A stretch of DNA of 64,000 bases, from positions 1 through 64,000 of the forward strand of contig CAVTLG010000008.1 of assembly GCA_963735495.1 (NCBI GenBank). Reading direction: 5' to 3'. Below the pieces are notes generated by a model, which saw nothing but the letters and a program-made list of their open reading frames with translations, searched no databases and was not told where the DNA came from. Below, piece by piece: positions 50,567 through 60,266 of the stretch. A program made the position numbers and the translations under genes. Each line of letters begins with the position of its first letter. Position 1 is the stretch's first letter. Origin of the DNA: CAVTLG01 sp963735495. GTDB taxonomy: Bacteria; Chloroflexota; Ktedonobacteria; Ktedonobacterales; Ktedonobacteraceae.

Positions 50567-53002
50567 TTATACCCGGTCGACCTCACGCAACCAGTCGGGC
50601 CGCTTGAGCACCTCCCTCGGCTTGCTGCCGTCCGGCGGACCGATAATCCCGTCGCGATGCATCATGTCCAGAATGCGCGCGGCCCGGCCATAACCCAACC
50701 TGAGGCGACGCTGCAAAGTCGATGTCGAAGCCTTGCCCATTTCGAGCACGACCCGCATCGCTTCCTCATACATCGGATCCTGATCGCCGGGCACAACATC
50801 TTCGCCCTCCGCTTCACCTTCCTCGCCCGGAGGCGTGAGGAGATAAGACTGATCGTAATCCGGCTTCGCCTGCGCCTTCCAGAAATCGACGACGCCATTG
50901 ATCTCGCTCTCCGTCACAAAGGCGCCGTGAACCCGCGTGAACCGCGACGACCCCGGCGGAAGAAACAGCATGTCGCCTTTACCCAGCAGATGTTCCGCGC
51001 CCATGCCGTCGAGAATGGTGCGGCTGTCTACCCGCGTAGCCACGCGGAAACTGATGCGCGCCGGGAAATTCGCCTTGATGATGCCGGTGATGACGTCGAC
51101 GCTCGGCCGCTGCGTCGCCAGCACCAGGTGCATCCCGACCGCGCGAGCCATCTGCGCCAGGCGAGTGACGGACTCCTCGACGTTCCGGCCTTCCAGCATC
51201 ATAAGGTCCGCCAATTCGTCGATGAGAATCAGAATGTAAGGCAGCGGCTTGATCTCTTCCTCCGCCGGCCCGTCATCTTCGAAAAGACTCCGAGGTTCGG
51301 TCTGGAGCTTGCGTATCTTCTTGTTGTACTGATCGATATTGCGAGCGCCCTGCTCGGCCAGAAGCCTCAGGCGCCGCTCCATTTCAAGCACAGCGTTTTT
51401 CAGAGCGTTGGTCGCCTTCTTCGGATCGGTGATCACCGGCGTGAGCAGATGCGGGACGCCTTCGTACATCCCCAGTTCGACGCGCTTGGGATCGACCATA
51501 ATCATCCTGACCTCGTCGGGAGTCGATTTGTACAAGATGGACATGATGAGCGAGTTGATCATCACTGACTTGCCCGATCCCGTGGAACCGGCGATCAGCG
51601 CGTGCGGCATGGAATCCAGCGCCGCGACTTTAATGCGGCCGTTGATGTCCTTACCCATCGATATCGTCAGGAACGAACTCGAGTCCTGAAACTCTTCCGA
51701 TTCGATAACTGCCCGCAGACTGATTACTTCGCGCTTCGTGTTCGGGACTTCAATCCCGACCGTGGGCTTGCCAGGAATCCGCTCGATGAGGATCGATTCC
51801 GCCTGCAGGCCGAGGCACAAATCTTCCACAAGGGACGTAATTCTGCTGTACTTGATGCCGGCTTCCGGCTTGAACTCGAAGGTGGTTACAACCGGCCCGG
51901 GATTAATCTGCACCACCGATCCGAATACGTTGAACTCCTCGAACTTCGCTTTGATTGCCGCCGCCGTGTTCTTGAGCTCCTGTTCGTCGAAAGCCGACCG
52001 AACCGGGATTTCATTCAGAAGATCGGTGGCCGGCAGGCGATAAATGGTATGACTCTTCGGAAGCGAGTCCCTTTTGATCGGCTGACTGAAAGGAAATTCG
52101 ACAACGTTGGCGGCCTCAGGCGGCGGAGTCTCGGCCAATTGGCAAATGGGAATTTCGTCCGTTGCCACAGGTTCGGGTTCTTCGGCGGGATGAGCAGGCT
52201 CCGGATCGTCCCACGGCAGGCCGGCCGCCATTTCGGGCTCCAGTACTGTGCGGCGGGTGTTTTGGGCGGTCATCCGCTGCGTAGCAGCCGGATCCGGCAG
52301 CGGCACATCGGCGACGGGCGCCTTGATTTCCACACGTCGCTGTCTCTCCGCTGCGCGCGCTTCGGCTGCCTCTCGCTTTTCTTCCAGCCGGCGGAGGGCT
52401 TCTTCGCGGCGGCGTTCCATCGACCTGCGCCAGGCGTCTCGCATACGGTCGAGCAACCCTGAACAATGGACCGAACCAGACCCCGAGTTTCGCCAGTGTA
52501 AACGTGGAAACCAGGTACGTGGACAAGACAACCGCCGTAGCGAGGACTACGGCCGCCCAGCCAGATTGAGCGACGCCTTCAGCCAATCGGCAATCAGAAA
52601 GCCCGCGGCTCCACCGGGCATGATGGAGTTCTCGAACAACCGCCAGCGTGGCAGTAGAGCAACTGCGCCGCAGAGCGACGCGATGAGAATACCGCTCCCG
52701 AACAGCTTGATCAGCGGCGCCTCGAGAGCTTCGGAGCGGATCCATTTCCATCCCAGCGCGAAGACGAGCAGCGGAAAAAGAAAAGCCGCAACGCCGAAGC
52801 ACTGCAGAAAAATATCGGCGACAAACGCTCCCGCCGGCCCGATCAGATTCGTGGCCGGAACATTGCCGACGGCGGAATCCCACGACGGGTCGTGCGGACG
52901 ATATGACGCAATGCTCAGAAGAAACAGGATTCCAGCTGCAAGGAACAGAAATCCAGTCACCTCGTTGAGGCGTCTCGATTCACCGGGAGTAAATAGCCTC
53001 AT
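50567..53002 (-). CDS. ftsK: DNA translocase FtsK/SpoIIIE (two frameshifts)
   Basis: About 810 residues. Four N-terminal helices (FLFLAAGILFLLSIASY through LIKLFGSGILIASLCGAVAL) in the first frame, then AAVVLATAVVLSTYLVSTFT in a second, then a charged coiled linker (MERRREEALRRLEEKREAAE) and the motor in a third; shifts at about 52560 and 52455. Motor: SLVEDLCLGLQAESILIERI, Walker A AGSTGSGKS, Walker B ILIDELADLMML and a C-terminal gamma winged helix (LRLGYGRAARILDMMHRDGI) that reads KOPS sites. It pumps chromosomal DNA at the septum. The start is the ATG at 53002. Confidence 0.92.
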
Positions 53003-53081
53003 CCGACTGGCGGGCGGAAGAAGACGGAGCTTATTCAGTATCGCAGATCTCCACCGCGTCCATCGGACATGCGCCGGTAAG

Positions 53082-53711
53082 ATGGATTCCGTGAAACTGC
53101 TGGTCTTTTCCGATATCCACAGAGACGCTCGTGCCCTCGATCGCCTCATGGCGACAGAGGCCGACTACTACTTCTGCGCCGGGGATCTCGGGAACTTTTC
53201 GCGCGGCCTTGACGCCATGGGAGAGATTCTGCGGAAGCGCGGAGATCGTGTCTATGTGATCCCGGGCAATCACGAGTCGGCCGAGGAAACGGCAGACCTT
53301 TGCCGCCGGTTCGGCCTGAACGATTTTCACGGGGGCAGGATCGAAGTGGGCGGATTTCACGTGGTCGGGCTCGGATATTCGAACCCGACACCATTCGATA
53401 CGCCGGGCGAGTATTCGGAAGAGGAACTGGCCCGGCGGCTCCATGCGTTTGACGGTTTGAAGCCGATGATCGCCATCTGCCACGTTCCTCCCTATGGAAC
53501 AGTTCTGGACCGCATCACTAATCTGCGGCATGCGGGAAGCAAGGCGATGCGCGAGTTTCTGCAACGCGAACAGCCTCGGTACTTCTTCTGCGGACACATT
53601 CACGAGGCCGCCGGCGCGCAGGAGATGCTCGGCGAAACGTCCGCCCTGAATGTCGGCAAAAAAGGCTATTTGCTGGAGCTCGGTAAGCAAGCGGAACCAG
53701 TACCGATGTAA
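53082..53711 (+). CDS. Calcineurin-like metallophosphoesterase
   Basis: 209 residues from the ATG at 53082 (the open frame extends upstream through ftsK, but without similarity). Metal-site motifs in order: VFSDIHRDARALD, YFCAGDLGNF, VIPGNHESAEE, ICHVPPYG and FFCGHIHEAAG. Cytoplasmic, two-metal phosphatase or phosphodiesterase; the substrate is unknown. Divergent from ftsK with an 79-bp gap. Confidence 0.85.
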   Translation: MDSVKLLVFSDIHRDARALDRLMATEADYYFCAGDLGNFSRGLDAMGEILRKRGDRVYVIPGNHESAEETADLCRRFGLNDFHGGRIEVGGFHVVGLGYSNPTPFDTPGEYSEEELARRLHAFDGLKPMIAICHVPPYGTVLDRITNLRHAGSKAMREFLQREQPRYFFCGHIHEAAGAQEMLGETSALNVGKKGYLLELGKQAEPVPM

Positions 53712-53803
53712 TGATTAGTACCAGCCGTTTGGATATCATTGATCATAGACGGGGGTTTTAAGAGGTTGGAGAGCTCTTTCGGCCCTGACCCGTTGGAGGA
53801 TTA

Positions 53804-55918
53804 TTGATCAAGCAAAGAGTCGGAGCCTTCTGTGTTACAGGAGTGTTCCTCAGCTGCGCGATGCTGGCTCAGGCGCAGTTTCCGCCGGCGATTACCGAAT
53901 TTCCCATACCAACTTCCGGCGCGGCTCCTTTTGGCGTCGCCGCCGGACCCGATGGCGCTGTTTGGTTTACCGAATTCTACGCGAACCAGATCGGGCGAGT
54001 CGCTCCCGGGAACGTAATCGTCGAGTACCTGATACCCACCGCGTCCAGTTTTCCAAACGGCATCGCCGCAGGTCCGGATGGCGCGCTATGGTTTACGGAG
54101 TTCCTTGCTAACCAGATCGGGCGGATTACCACAGCGGGAGCCGTCACCGAGTTCTCAATACCCACCGCCGCCTCTGTTCCCTTTAGCATTACGGCCGGGC
54201 CCGACGGCGCTCTATGGTTTACAGAGTTCAGCGCCACAAAAATCGGGCGCATCACCACATCCGGAGTAGTCACTGAATACCCGGTTCCCTCCGCCGGCAG
54301 CGTTCCAAGCGGCATCGCGGCGGGCCCAGACGGCGCGCTCTGGTTTACGGAGACTTCGGGAAACAAGATCGGGCGCATCACCACGGCCGGGAGCGTCTCC
54401 GAGTACGCGATCCCCACGTCGTCGAGCGCACCGGGCGGAATTGCGGCGGGTCCGGATGGCGCACTCTGGTTCACTGAGGCCTCGGGAAATAAGATCGGTC
54501 GTATCACTACCAGCGGGACCGTCACTGAATATTCCATTCCAACGCCGTCCTCGAACCCAACGGCCATCACCCTCGCGCAGGACGGCGCTCTCTGGTTTAC
54601 TGAGTCCAACGCAAACAAAATAGGGCGCATCAGCGTTGCGGGGGTTATTGCCGAAGCTGCGATACCGACGGCCGCCAGTGGTCCTCTCGCGATCGCGGCC
54701 ACCGGTGGAGAGAAGTTGTGGTTTGCCGAGAGCTACAGCAACATCATGGGGCAGATCTCCCTCCCGATCACCCAGCCGCCGCTCCAGTTGATGACCGTCA
54801 CGCCGTGCCGGGTTATCGATACCCGCGGCGGCGCCGGGCCGCTCGGCGGCCCGTCTATCGCCGGCGGTACTTCGAGGACGATACCCGTTCCTTCGAGTTC
54901 CTGCGGCGTACCGCCCAATGCGGCGGCCTATTCGCTCAACATTACAGTTGTTCCGAAAGGGGGAACTCTGGGCTACCTGACGGTTTGGCCTGCCGGTCAG
55001 CCGCAACCGCTCGTCTCCACGCTCAATTCGCTGAATGGAGCGGTTCGCGCCAATGCGGCGATCGTTCCGGCGGGAACCGGCGGCGCAATCAATGCCTTTG
55101 CGACAGATACGGCCGATGTAATTATCGATATCAACGGCTATTTCGTGCCTCCTTCCGGCGGCACGCTGCAGTTTTATCCCTTACCGCCCTGCCGGGTTCT
55201 TGACACGCGAAACCCGAATAGCCCTCTCGGCGGACCGTCCCTCGGGGCCGCCCAAAGCCGTTCCTTTCCGATCTCCGCCGCTTGCGGCGTACCCGCCGGC
55301 AGCGCGGCTTATTCGTTCAATGTGACCGTGGCGCCCCAGGGCGATCTTGGATATCTGACTGCGTGGCCGACGGGAGTGGGACAGCCTGTCGTATCCACTC
55401 TGAATTCTCCGGCGGGAGAGGTGCTGGCCAATGCCGCTATCGTGCCGGCGGGTTCCGGAGGCGCGGTCAGTTTTTACGCTACCAACCCTACCGACCTGAT
55501 CGTGGATATTAATGGCTACTTTGCCGCCCCAGGCTCGTCCGGTCTTAACTTCTATGCGGTAACTCCCTGCCGGATTGTCGACACGCGCAACCTGGCCGGC
55601 CCTTTCGGCGGCCCGTCGATCCTCGGCGCCACCGCTAGAGCTTTTGCGCTGAGTTCCGGGGCCTGTGAGCTGCCCGCTTTCCCGACCGAGCAGGCTTATT
55701 CTCTGAACGTGACGGTCGTTCCTCAGGGACCGCTTGGCTACCTGACAACATGGCCCACCGGAGTAAACCAGCCCCTTGCCTCGACTTTGAATGCGGTTGA
55801 CGGTCAGATCGTTGCGAACGCGGCCATCGTCCCTTCGGGAGCCACGGGATCGATCAACGCGTTTGCAACGAACACCACGGACGTCATTGTGGATACGAAC
55901 GGCTATTTCGGACCGTAG
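53804..55918 (+). CDS. Secreted Vgb-like beta-propeller protein with three C-terminal repeats
   Basis: 704 residues, TTG start with GGAGG upstream. Signal peptide 1-25. Residues about 28-325 are seven near-identical blades of about 42 residues (IAAGPDGALWFTE, then NKIGRITTAG), the virginiamycin-B-lyase/NHL type. Residues about 328-704 are three repeats of about 125 residues, each with PCRVIDTR, LGGPS, LGYLTVWPAG, STLNS, ANAAIVPAG and DVIIDINGYF. The blades are also near-identical at DNA level (126-bp period). There is no sign of the lyase active residues being meant for antibiotics; more likely an extracellular binding or adhesion protein. The C-terminal repeat is common in Acidobacteria exoproteins. 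Confidence 0.82.
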   Translation: MIKQRVGAFCVTGVFLSCAMLAQAQFPPAITEFPIPTSGAAPFGVAAGPDGAVWFTEFYANQIGRVAPGNVIVEYLIPTASSFPNGIAAGPDGALWFTEFLANQIGRITTAGAVTEFSIPTAASVPFSITAGPDGALWFTEFSATKIGRITTSGVVTEYPVPSAGSVPSGIAAGPDGALWFTETSGNKIGRITTAGSVSEYAIPTSSSAPGGIAAGPDGALWFTEASGNKIGRITTSGTVTEYSIPTPSSNPTAITLAQDGALWFTESNANKIGRISVAGVIAEAAIPTAASGPLAIAATGGEKLWFAESYSNIMGQISLPITQPPLQLMTVTPCRVIDTRGGAGPLGGPSIAGGTSRTIPVPSSSCGVPPNAAAYSLNITVVPKGGTLGYLTVWPAGQPQPLVSTLNSLNGAVRANAAIVPAGTGGAINAFATDTADVIIDINGYFVPPSGGTLQFYPLPPCRVLDTRNPNSPLGGPSLGAAQSRSFPISAACGVPAGSAAYSFNVTVAPQGDLGYLTAWPTGVGQPVVSTLNSPAGEVLANAAIVPAGSGGAVSFYATNPTDLIVDINGYFAAPGSSGLNFYAVTPCRIVDTRNLAGPFGGPSILGATARAFALSSGACELPAFPTEQAYSLNVTVVPQGPLGYLTTWPTGVNQPLASTLNAVDGQIVANAAIVPSGATGSINAFATNTTDVIVDTNGYFGP
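53890..54770 (+). repeat. Tandem 126-bp propeller-blade repeats
   Basis: Seven in-frame units encoding the 42-residue blade. The nucleotide similarity (GCGGGCCCAGACGGCGC-like core in each) suggests recent internal duplication or gene conversion, and makes blade number likely to vary between strains. Confidence 0.7.
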
Positions 55919-55952
55919 CGCCCGTCCCGCGGTGCCATCATGTAAGAGGCGA

Positions 55953-56175
55953 ATGAGCCTGACTGAAGCGGATAAGGACTGGATCACGGCGCAGCTCGAA
56001 GCGACGGAGACGAGGCTGCTGCGCGCTTTTCAAGACTGGGCGAGCCCGAATGAGGAACGTTGCCGCGTTCGGCGGCCAGAAGCGCGGTCACTGCGGCTGC
56101 CTTGCGTGCGCTCGACGTGGAACAGGAAGCTATTGGCGGTCGTGTCACGCGGATCGAAGAGAAGTCTGCCTCGAT
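55953..56175 (+). CDS. Small coiled-coil protein (frameshifted)
   Basis: About 70-75 residues. Begins MSLTEADKDWITAQLEATET and continues as RLLRAFQDWASPNE. The frame then changes at about 56045 into AALRALDVEQEAIGGRVTRI and EEKSA. The heptad pattern indicates a coiled coil; similar small soluble proteins occur in Acidobacteria without known function. The exact 3' end is uncertain because the last frame continues into low-quality sequence. Confidence 0.45.
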
Positions 56176-56438
56176 CGCGCAACATCGGCATTCGCGGACG
56201 CGACATCGCCGATTCCATCTTCTTCAGGCGCTCCGTGCCTCGCCGCTCGATAAGCAGGTCGAGATGGCTATGCCTCATGAAGAACCGCACCACCTGATCC
56301 GGTTTCGGCCATCTCAAAGCCGTTGCACGGGTCATACTTTAGCTGATCCTATATATAAGCTCCAGGTCGATGCTGAGCTTCATAGCCCCAGGCTCTCCCC
56401 CGGAACGGCGCAAAATGGTTGCGATAGCCTGCACTCAT

Positions 56439-56838
56439 ATGGCGACACTCGGCTTTATCGAATACAGCGACGCGAGCGACGAAGTACGCGCGGTCTACGA
56501 CGACATCATGACCACCCGCAAGACCGACTGGATCAACAATTTCTGGAAGGCGCTGGCGCACGATCCGGTAACGCTGCGCCGCACCTGGGCCAGCATTAAA
56601 GAAATCATGGGACCGGGCGCGATCGACTCCGCTGACCAAAGAAATGATCTACGTTGCGGTGAGCGTCACCAATCAGTGCGGATACTGCATCGCATCCCAC
56701 ACTGCCGCCGCGCGCAAAGCCGGAATGACGGATGAGATGTTTGCGGAACTGATCGCGGTGGTCGGAATGGCCAATGAAACCAACCGGCTCGCGAGCGGAT
56801 ATCAGGTCGAGATCGACGAGAAGTTTCTTGCGAAGTGA
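56439..56838 (+). CDS. AhpD/carboxymuconolactone-decarboxylase-family protein (one frameshift)
   Basis: About 132 residues. MATLGFIEYSDASDEVRAVY opens the domain, NFWKALAHDPVTLRRTWASI follows, and after a shift at about 56630 the redox core SVTNQCGYCIASHTAAARKA (CxxC with downstream His) and ELIAVVGMANETNRLASGYQ complete it. CxxC members act as peroxidases (AhpD-like). The ATG at 56439 is chosen; another lies at 56415. It lies 12 bp before polX. Confidence 0.8.
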
Positions 56839-56850
56839 GTAAACTGAAGC

Positions 56851-58578
56851 TTGGAAAATCGCGAACTCGCACGGATCCTCTATGAGACCGCCGATCTGAT
56901 GGAGATCGCGGGCGAAGACGGTTTTCGCATCCGCAGTTACCGCAATGGCGCTTCCGCCATCGAAGGTTATGCCGAGAGCATCTCCGACATTCTCGCCAAC
57001 CCGGAGCGGAAGGTCACCGACGTTCCGGGCATCGGAAAAGGCCTCGCGGCCGTGTTGCAGGAGATCGACAAACGGGGCAGCTTCGACAAACGCGATGAGC
57101 TGCTGTTGAAATTCCCGCCCGCGGCGCTTGAGTTTCTCAAGATTCAGGGGCTCGGACCAAAGAGCATCGCGCTGCTGTTCGAGCACTTCCGCGTTACGAC
57201 GATGGATGAACTGGAGCAGCTCTGCCGCGACCAGAAGCTGCGCGAACTTCCGCGCATGGGTGCGAAGCTCGAAGAAAAGGTCCTGCGCAGCATCGCGCAA
57301 TACAAGGAGCGCAGCGGGCGTTTCCTCCTGAGCTTTGCCGACAATGCCGCGCGCGAGTTGACGGCGTACCTTTCCGATCTCGACGGCATCGAAGCGATCA
57401 CGCCCGCGGGCAGTCTGCGGAGAGGGCGCGAGACAATCGGCGATCTCGACCTGCTGGTCACCGGCCCCAATGCCGCGGCGGCTCTGGATCGCGTGGCGAC
57501 GAATCCCAAAGTTCATGAAGTACTCGGCCGCGGCGTGAACAAGACCAGCGTGAAGATCGGACGCGAGGGGCTGCAGGTCGACGTGCGTGCGCTTGAACAT
57601 AACAGCTTCGGCGCGGCGATGCAGTACTTCACCGGCAGCAAGGAGCACAACGTGGCTCTGCGGCAGCGCGCCATCCGTATGGGCCTGAAGCTCAGCGAGT
57701 ACGGTCTCTTTGGCGCCGAAGACGACGTGCGCGTCGCCGGGGAAACCGAGGAAGAGGTCTACCGCACGCTCGGGCTGGACTGGATTCCGCCCGAGCTGCG
57801 CGAGAATTCGGGCGAGATCGAACTTGCCGAGGCCCATGCGCTGCCCGTTCTTATTGATCGCCGCGACATTCGCGGCGATCTCCACATGCACACCACCGCT
57901 ACCGACGGCCGCGCGAGCCTCGAAGAAATGGCCTCAGCCGCACGCGCCCTGGGATACGAGTACGTCGCCATAACCGATCACTCGAAGGCCATCGCCATGT
58001 CCTTCGGGCTCGACGAGAAGCGCGTGGTCGATTTCGCGCAGACGGTACGGAAGATCAACGACTCGGGCCATCTCGGCATCCGCATCCTGTCCGGGATCGA
58101 GTGCGACATCATGAAGGACGGCGAGATGGATATCGCCTGGGATGCGCTCGCCGAGCTCGATATCGTGATCGGCAGCATCCACAGCCACATGGGTCTGGAG
58201 CCGGACGCGATGACGGACCGGCTGCTGCGCGCGCTTGAGTGCCCGCACCTGAAAGCGCTCGGCCATCCGACCGGCAGACTGCTTCTGCATCGCGACCCGT
58301 ACACGTTCGATTTCGACCGCGTGATTCCCGAAGCTGTTCGCCGCGGCGTTTGGCTCGAAGTGAATTCAAGCCCCGAGCGGCTCGACCTCAGCGCGAACCA
58401 TGTACGCGCGGCGAAGGCAAAGGGCGCGAAGTTCATTGTGTCGACAGACGCGCATCATCCCAACCACCTGCTGAACATGCGCTACGGAGTCCTGACCGCC
58501 CGGCGCGGCGGGCTCACGGCGCTTGACGTCATGAACACCCGGCCAGTCGGAGAGTTCATATCAGCCCTTCGCCGTTAA
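56851..58578 (+). CDS. polX: Family X DNA polymerase/3'-5' exonuclease PolX
   Basis: 575 residues with a TTG start, intact. Helix-hairpin-helix domain (VPGIGKGLAAVLQEI, IQGLGPKSIALLFEHF), polymerase palm with the metal Asp pair in GDLDLLVTG and a third in LQVDVRALE, and a C-terminal PHP exonuclease (GDLHMHTTATDG, AITDHSKAIAM, SIHSHMGLE, STDAHHPN). Base-excision repair gap filling with proofreading. Length matches the bacterial family. Confidence 0.95.
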   Translation: MENRELARILYETADLMEIAGEDGFRIRSYRNGASAIEGYAESISDILANPERKVTDVPGIGKGLAAVLQEIDKRGSFDKRDELLLKFPPAALEFLKIQGLGPKSIALLFEHFRVTTMDELEQLCRDQKLRELPRMGAKLEEKVLRSIAQYKERSGRFLLSFADNAARELTAYLSDLDGIEAITPAGSLRRGRETIGDLDLLVTGPNAAAALDRVATNPKVHEVLGRGVNKTSVKIGREGLQVDVRALEHNSFGAAMQYFTGSKEHNVALRQRAIRMGLKLSEYGLFGAEDDVRVAGETEEEVYRTLGLDWIPPELRENSGEIELAEAHALPVLIDRRDIRGDLHMHTTATDGRASLEEMASAARALGYEYVAITDHSKAIAMSFGLDEKRVVDFAQTVRKINDSGHLGIRILSGIECDIMKDGEMDIAWDALAELDIVIGSIHSHMGLEPDAMTDRLLRALECPHLKALGHPTGRLLLHRDPYTFDFDRVIPEAVRRGVWLEVNSSPERLDLSANHVRAAKAKGAKFIVSTDAHHPNHLLNMRYGVLTARRGGLTALDVMNTRPVGEFISALRR

Positions 58579-58583
58579 CGGGA

Positions 58584-58856
58584 TCACTTCTTGCGGGGGT
58601 GCCAGGAGCAATCGTAGTACTCGAATACCGCGCCCCGTCCGCCGCCTTCCTTGATGGCCTCGCGATGACGTTCCTCATCGGCCCGCCCGGTCTTGTCGCC
58701 TTCGGCGCAACGTGGATGTTTGTCGGGGGATTCGTACCTGCAGTAGGCGATATATTCATCCGTCGCATACTTCTGACGCACCTGACACATGTCGTGCGTC
58801 CAGGGTTTAAGGGGTGCGGTCGGCTTGACAAGAGCGAACAACAGGAGAAGTTTCAT
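58584..58856 (-). CDS. Small secreted Cys-containing protein
   Basis: 90 residues. A short hydrophobic start (MKLLLLFALVKPTAPLKP), then four Cys in DMCQVRQKY, YIAYCRYES, HPRCAEGDK and FEYYDCSWHP, probably two disulfides if exported. The middle is Arg/Glu/Gly-rich. No family recognised. Convergent with polX, 5 bp from its stop; divergent from the Nudix gene. Confidence 0.5.
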   Translation of the reverse strand: MKLLLLFALVKPTAPLKPWTHDMCQVRQKYATDEYIAYCRYESPDKHPRCAEGDKTGRADEERHREAIKEGGGRGAVFEYYDCSWHPRKK

Positions 58857-58914
58857 TTCATAGGCCCCACCTTATTGTCATCCTCGGCATTGTCATACTC
58901 GATAGGGAACCGAT

Positions 58915-59430
58915 ATGAAAATCACCTCGACCAAAGAAGTCTATAAATGCGACCTGTTTCGCGTAACTGAAGATCATGCCGAAGACCGGACCGGATGGAA
59001 GATGAAGCGCAGCGTCGTGCGCCATCATGGCTCGGCCGTCATGATGGCAGTCGATGCAAAGAACCGCGTCCTGCTGGTACGCCAGTACCGGCTGCCGGCC
59101 AATCAATTTCTGTGGGAGCTGCCTGCCGGCAAGCTGGACGAGGGAGAGACCGCTCTACAGGCGGCCAAACGCGAACTGATCGAAGAGACAGGTGTGCGAG
59201 CGAAGGCCTGGAAGAAGCTCACGACGTTTTTCCCCAGTCCTGGCTATGTCGAGGAGAAGATGACAATCTTTCTGGCGACGGATCTGACGCAAGGCGAAGC
59301 GGAGCCGATGGAGGATGAGCGGATCGAGACCCGATGGTTCACAAAGAAGGAATTCCGCGACCTGATCACCTCGAACAAGATTCTCGACGCCAAGACGATG
59401 ATCGGGTTTCTGCACTGGGCGAAGCTTTAA
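58915..59430 (+). CDS. Nudix hydrolase, ADP-ribose pyrophosphatase-like
   Basis: 171 residues. A perfect Nudix box begins at GKLDEGETALQAAKRELIEE and continues TGV (G-x5-E-x7-RE-U-x-EE-x-GU). LVRQYRLPANQFLWELPAGK before it and FPSPGYVEEKMTIFLA after it fit the ADP-ribose/ADP-sugar pyrophosphatase group. Likely removes ADP-ribose. The start ATG at 58915 follows a weak site. Confidence 0.88.
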   Translation: MKITSTKEVYKCDLFRVTEDHAEDRTGWKMKRSVVRHHGSAVMMAVDAKNRVLLVRQYRLPANQFLWELPAGKLDEGETALQAAKRELIEETGVRAKAWKKLTTFFPSPGYVEEKMTIFLATDLTQGEAEPMEDERIETRWFTKKEFRDLITSNKILDAKTMIGFLHWAKL

Positions 59431-59516
59431 AGGGGGTGTTTTGAAGCGGGGTGTTGTGAAGAGGTTGCCGGAAAGGAACTTGCTGCGAAGGGTCTTACGG
59501 TATGGCCTTACAGATA

Positions 59517-59542
59517 CGGGGCAGGCTTGGCGGCCTGCCCCG
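59517..59542. terminator. Bidirectional hairpin
   Basis: CGGGGCAGGC (59517-59526) and GCCTGCCCCG (59533-59542) form a perfect 10-bp stem with a six-base loop. It lies between the convergent Nudix gene (stop 59430) and the Lys/Ala-rich gene (stop 59554) and could end transcription from both sides, although neither side has a T run. Confidence 0.6.
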
Positions 59543-59553
59543 CCCCTGGTCCA

Positions 59554-59682
59554 CTACGCCTTTTTTGCTGCCTTCTTCACGGCCTTCTTTACAGGGGCCT
59601 TGGTGGCGGCTTTCTTCGGCGCAGCCTTCTTTGCAGCCGCCTTTTTCGGAGCTGCTTTCTTCACTGCCTTTTTTGTTGCCAT
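59554..59682 (-). CDS. Lys/Ala-rich histone-H1-like protein
   Basis: 42 residues, beginning MATKKAVKKAAPKKAAAKKA and continuing with more KKA and KKAAPKKAATKAPVKKA units; it is almost only Lys, Ala, Pro, Val and Thr. This is the composition of the C-terminal tail of histone H1 and of bacterial H1-like proteins (chlamydial Hc1, AlgP-type). The frame stops cleanly at 59554 and a GGGAG ribosome site lies about 12 bp before the ATG. Probably binds nucleic acid without sequence specificity. The strong codon bias toward AAG/GCC supports real coding. Confidence 0.8.
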   Translation of the reverse strand: MATKKAVKKAAPKKAAAKKAAPKKAATKAPVKKAVKKAAKKA

Positions 59683-59822
59683 CGTTTATGATTCTCCCGT
59701 TCTTTTCACATTATGAAACGAAACGCGAAAAGATACACCATAAAAGTTGAAAAATGTTTCAGAGTGTGCGTCAAACGCGGGCACCCGGGACAGCGTTCGA
59801 AGGGGTGGTACAAACGGAATCT

Positions 59823-60266
59823 GTGAAGCAAGTTCAACTGATCACCGATGGCGCATGCCTCGGAAACCCTGGCCCCGGAGGATGGGCGGCGATCCTTCGC
59901 TATGGCCCGAACAGGAAGGAGGTCTTCGGGTTCGAGCGCCACACCACCAACAATCGAATGGAGCTCACGGCCGCTATTGAAGGGCTCCGCGCGCTGAAAG
60001 AGCAATGCGAAGTGGAAGTGATTACGGACTCCGAATATCTGAAGAACGGCATCACGCAGTGGATCGCGGGATGGAAGAAGCGCAACTGGATGACCGCCCA
60101 GAAAAAACCCGTGATCAACCGCGATCTCTGGGAAGCGCTTGACGATCAGGTCGCGCGGCACAAGACGAAATGGTCATGGACGAAGGGCCACGCTTCGCAC
60201 GATGACAACAACCGCGCCGACGAACTGGCGTCGGCCGCCGCCCGCGAACAGCGAGCTTCGAAGTAA
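59823..60266 (+). CDS. rnhA: Ribonuclease HI
   Basis: 147 residues from the GTG at 59823; the open frame begins at 59754, but the family starts here (VQLITDGACLGNPGPGGWAA). Catalytic residues: Asp in TDGACLGNPG, Glu in NNRMELTAAIEGL, Asp in ITDSEYLKNGI and Asp in NNRADELA; the handle (WIAGWKKRNW) and the basic protrusion are also present. Degrades the RNA of RNA-DNA hybrids. Intact. Confidence 0.95.
   Translation: MKQVQLITDGACLGNPGPGGWAAILRYGPNRKEVFGFERHTTNNRMELTAAIEGLRALKEQCEVEVITDSEYLKNGITQWIAGWKKRNWMTAQKKPVINRDLWEALDDQVARHKTKWSWTKGHASHDDNNRADELASAAAREQRASK

Noticed and set aside
50528..51568. 346-codon open frame antisense to ftsK
   Set aside because: Lies wholly over the conserved FtsK motor and shows no motif of its own.
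53890..54770. CRISPR-like repeats
   Set aside because: The 126-bp periodicity is coding and continuous, without unique spacers.
53804..54780. Streptogramin-inactivating lyase (antibiotic resistance)
   Set aside because: The blades match the Vgb fold, but they are near-identical repeats in a secreted multi-repeat protein, and the lyase's specific catalytic His/Glu arrangement was not seen.
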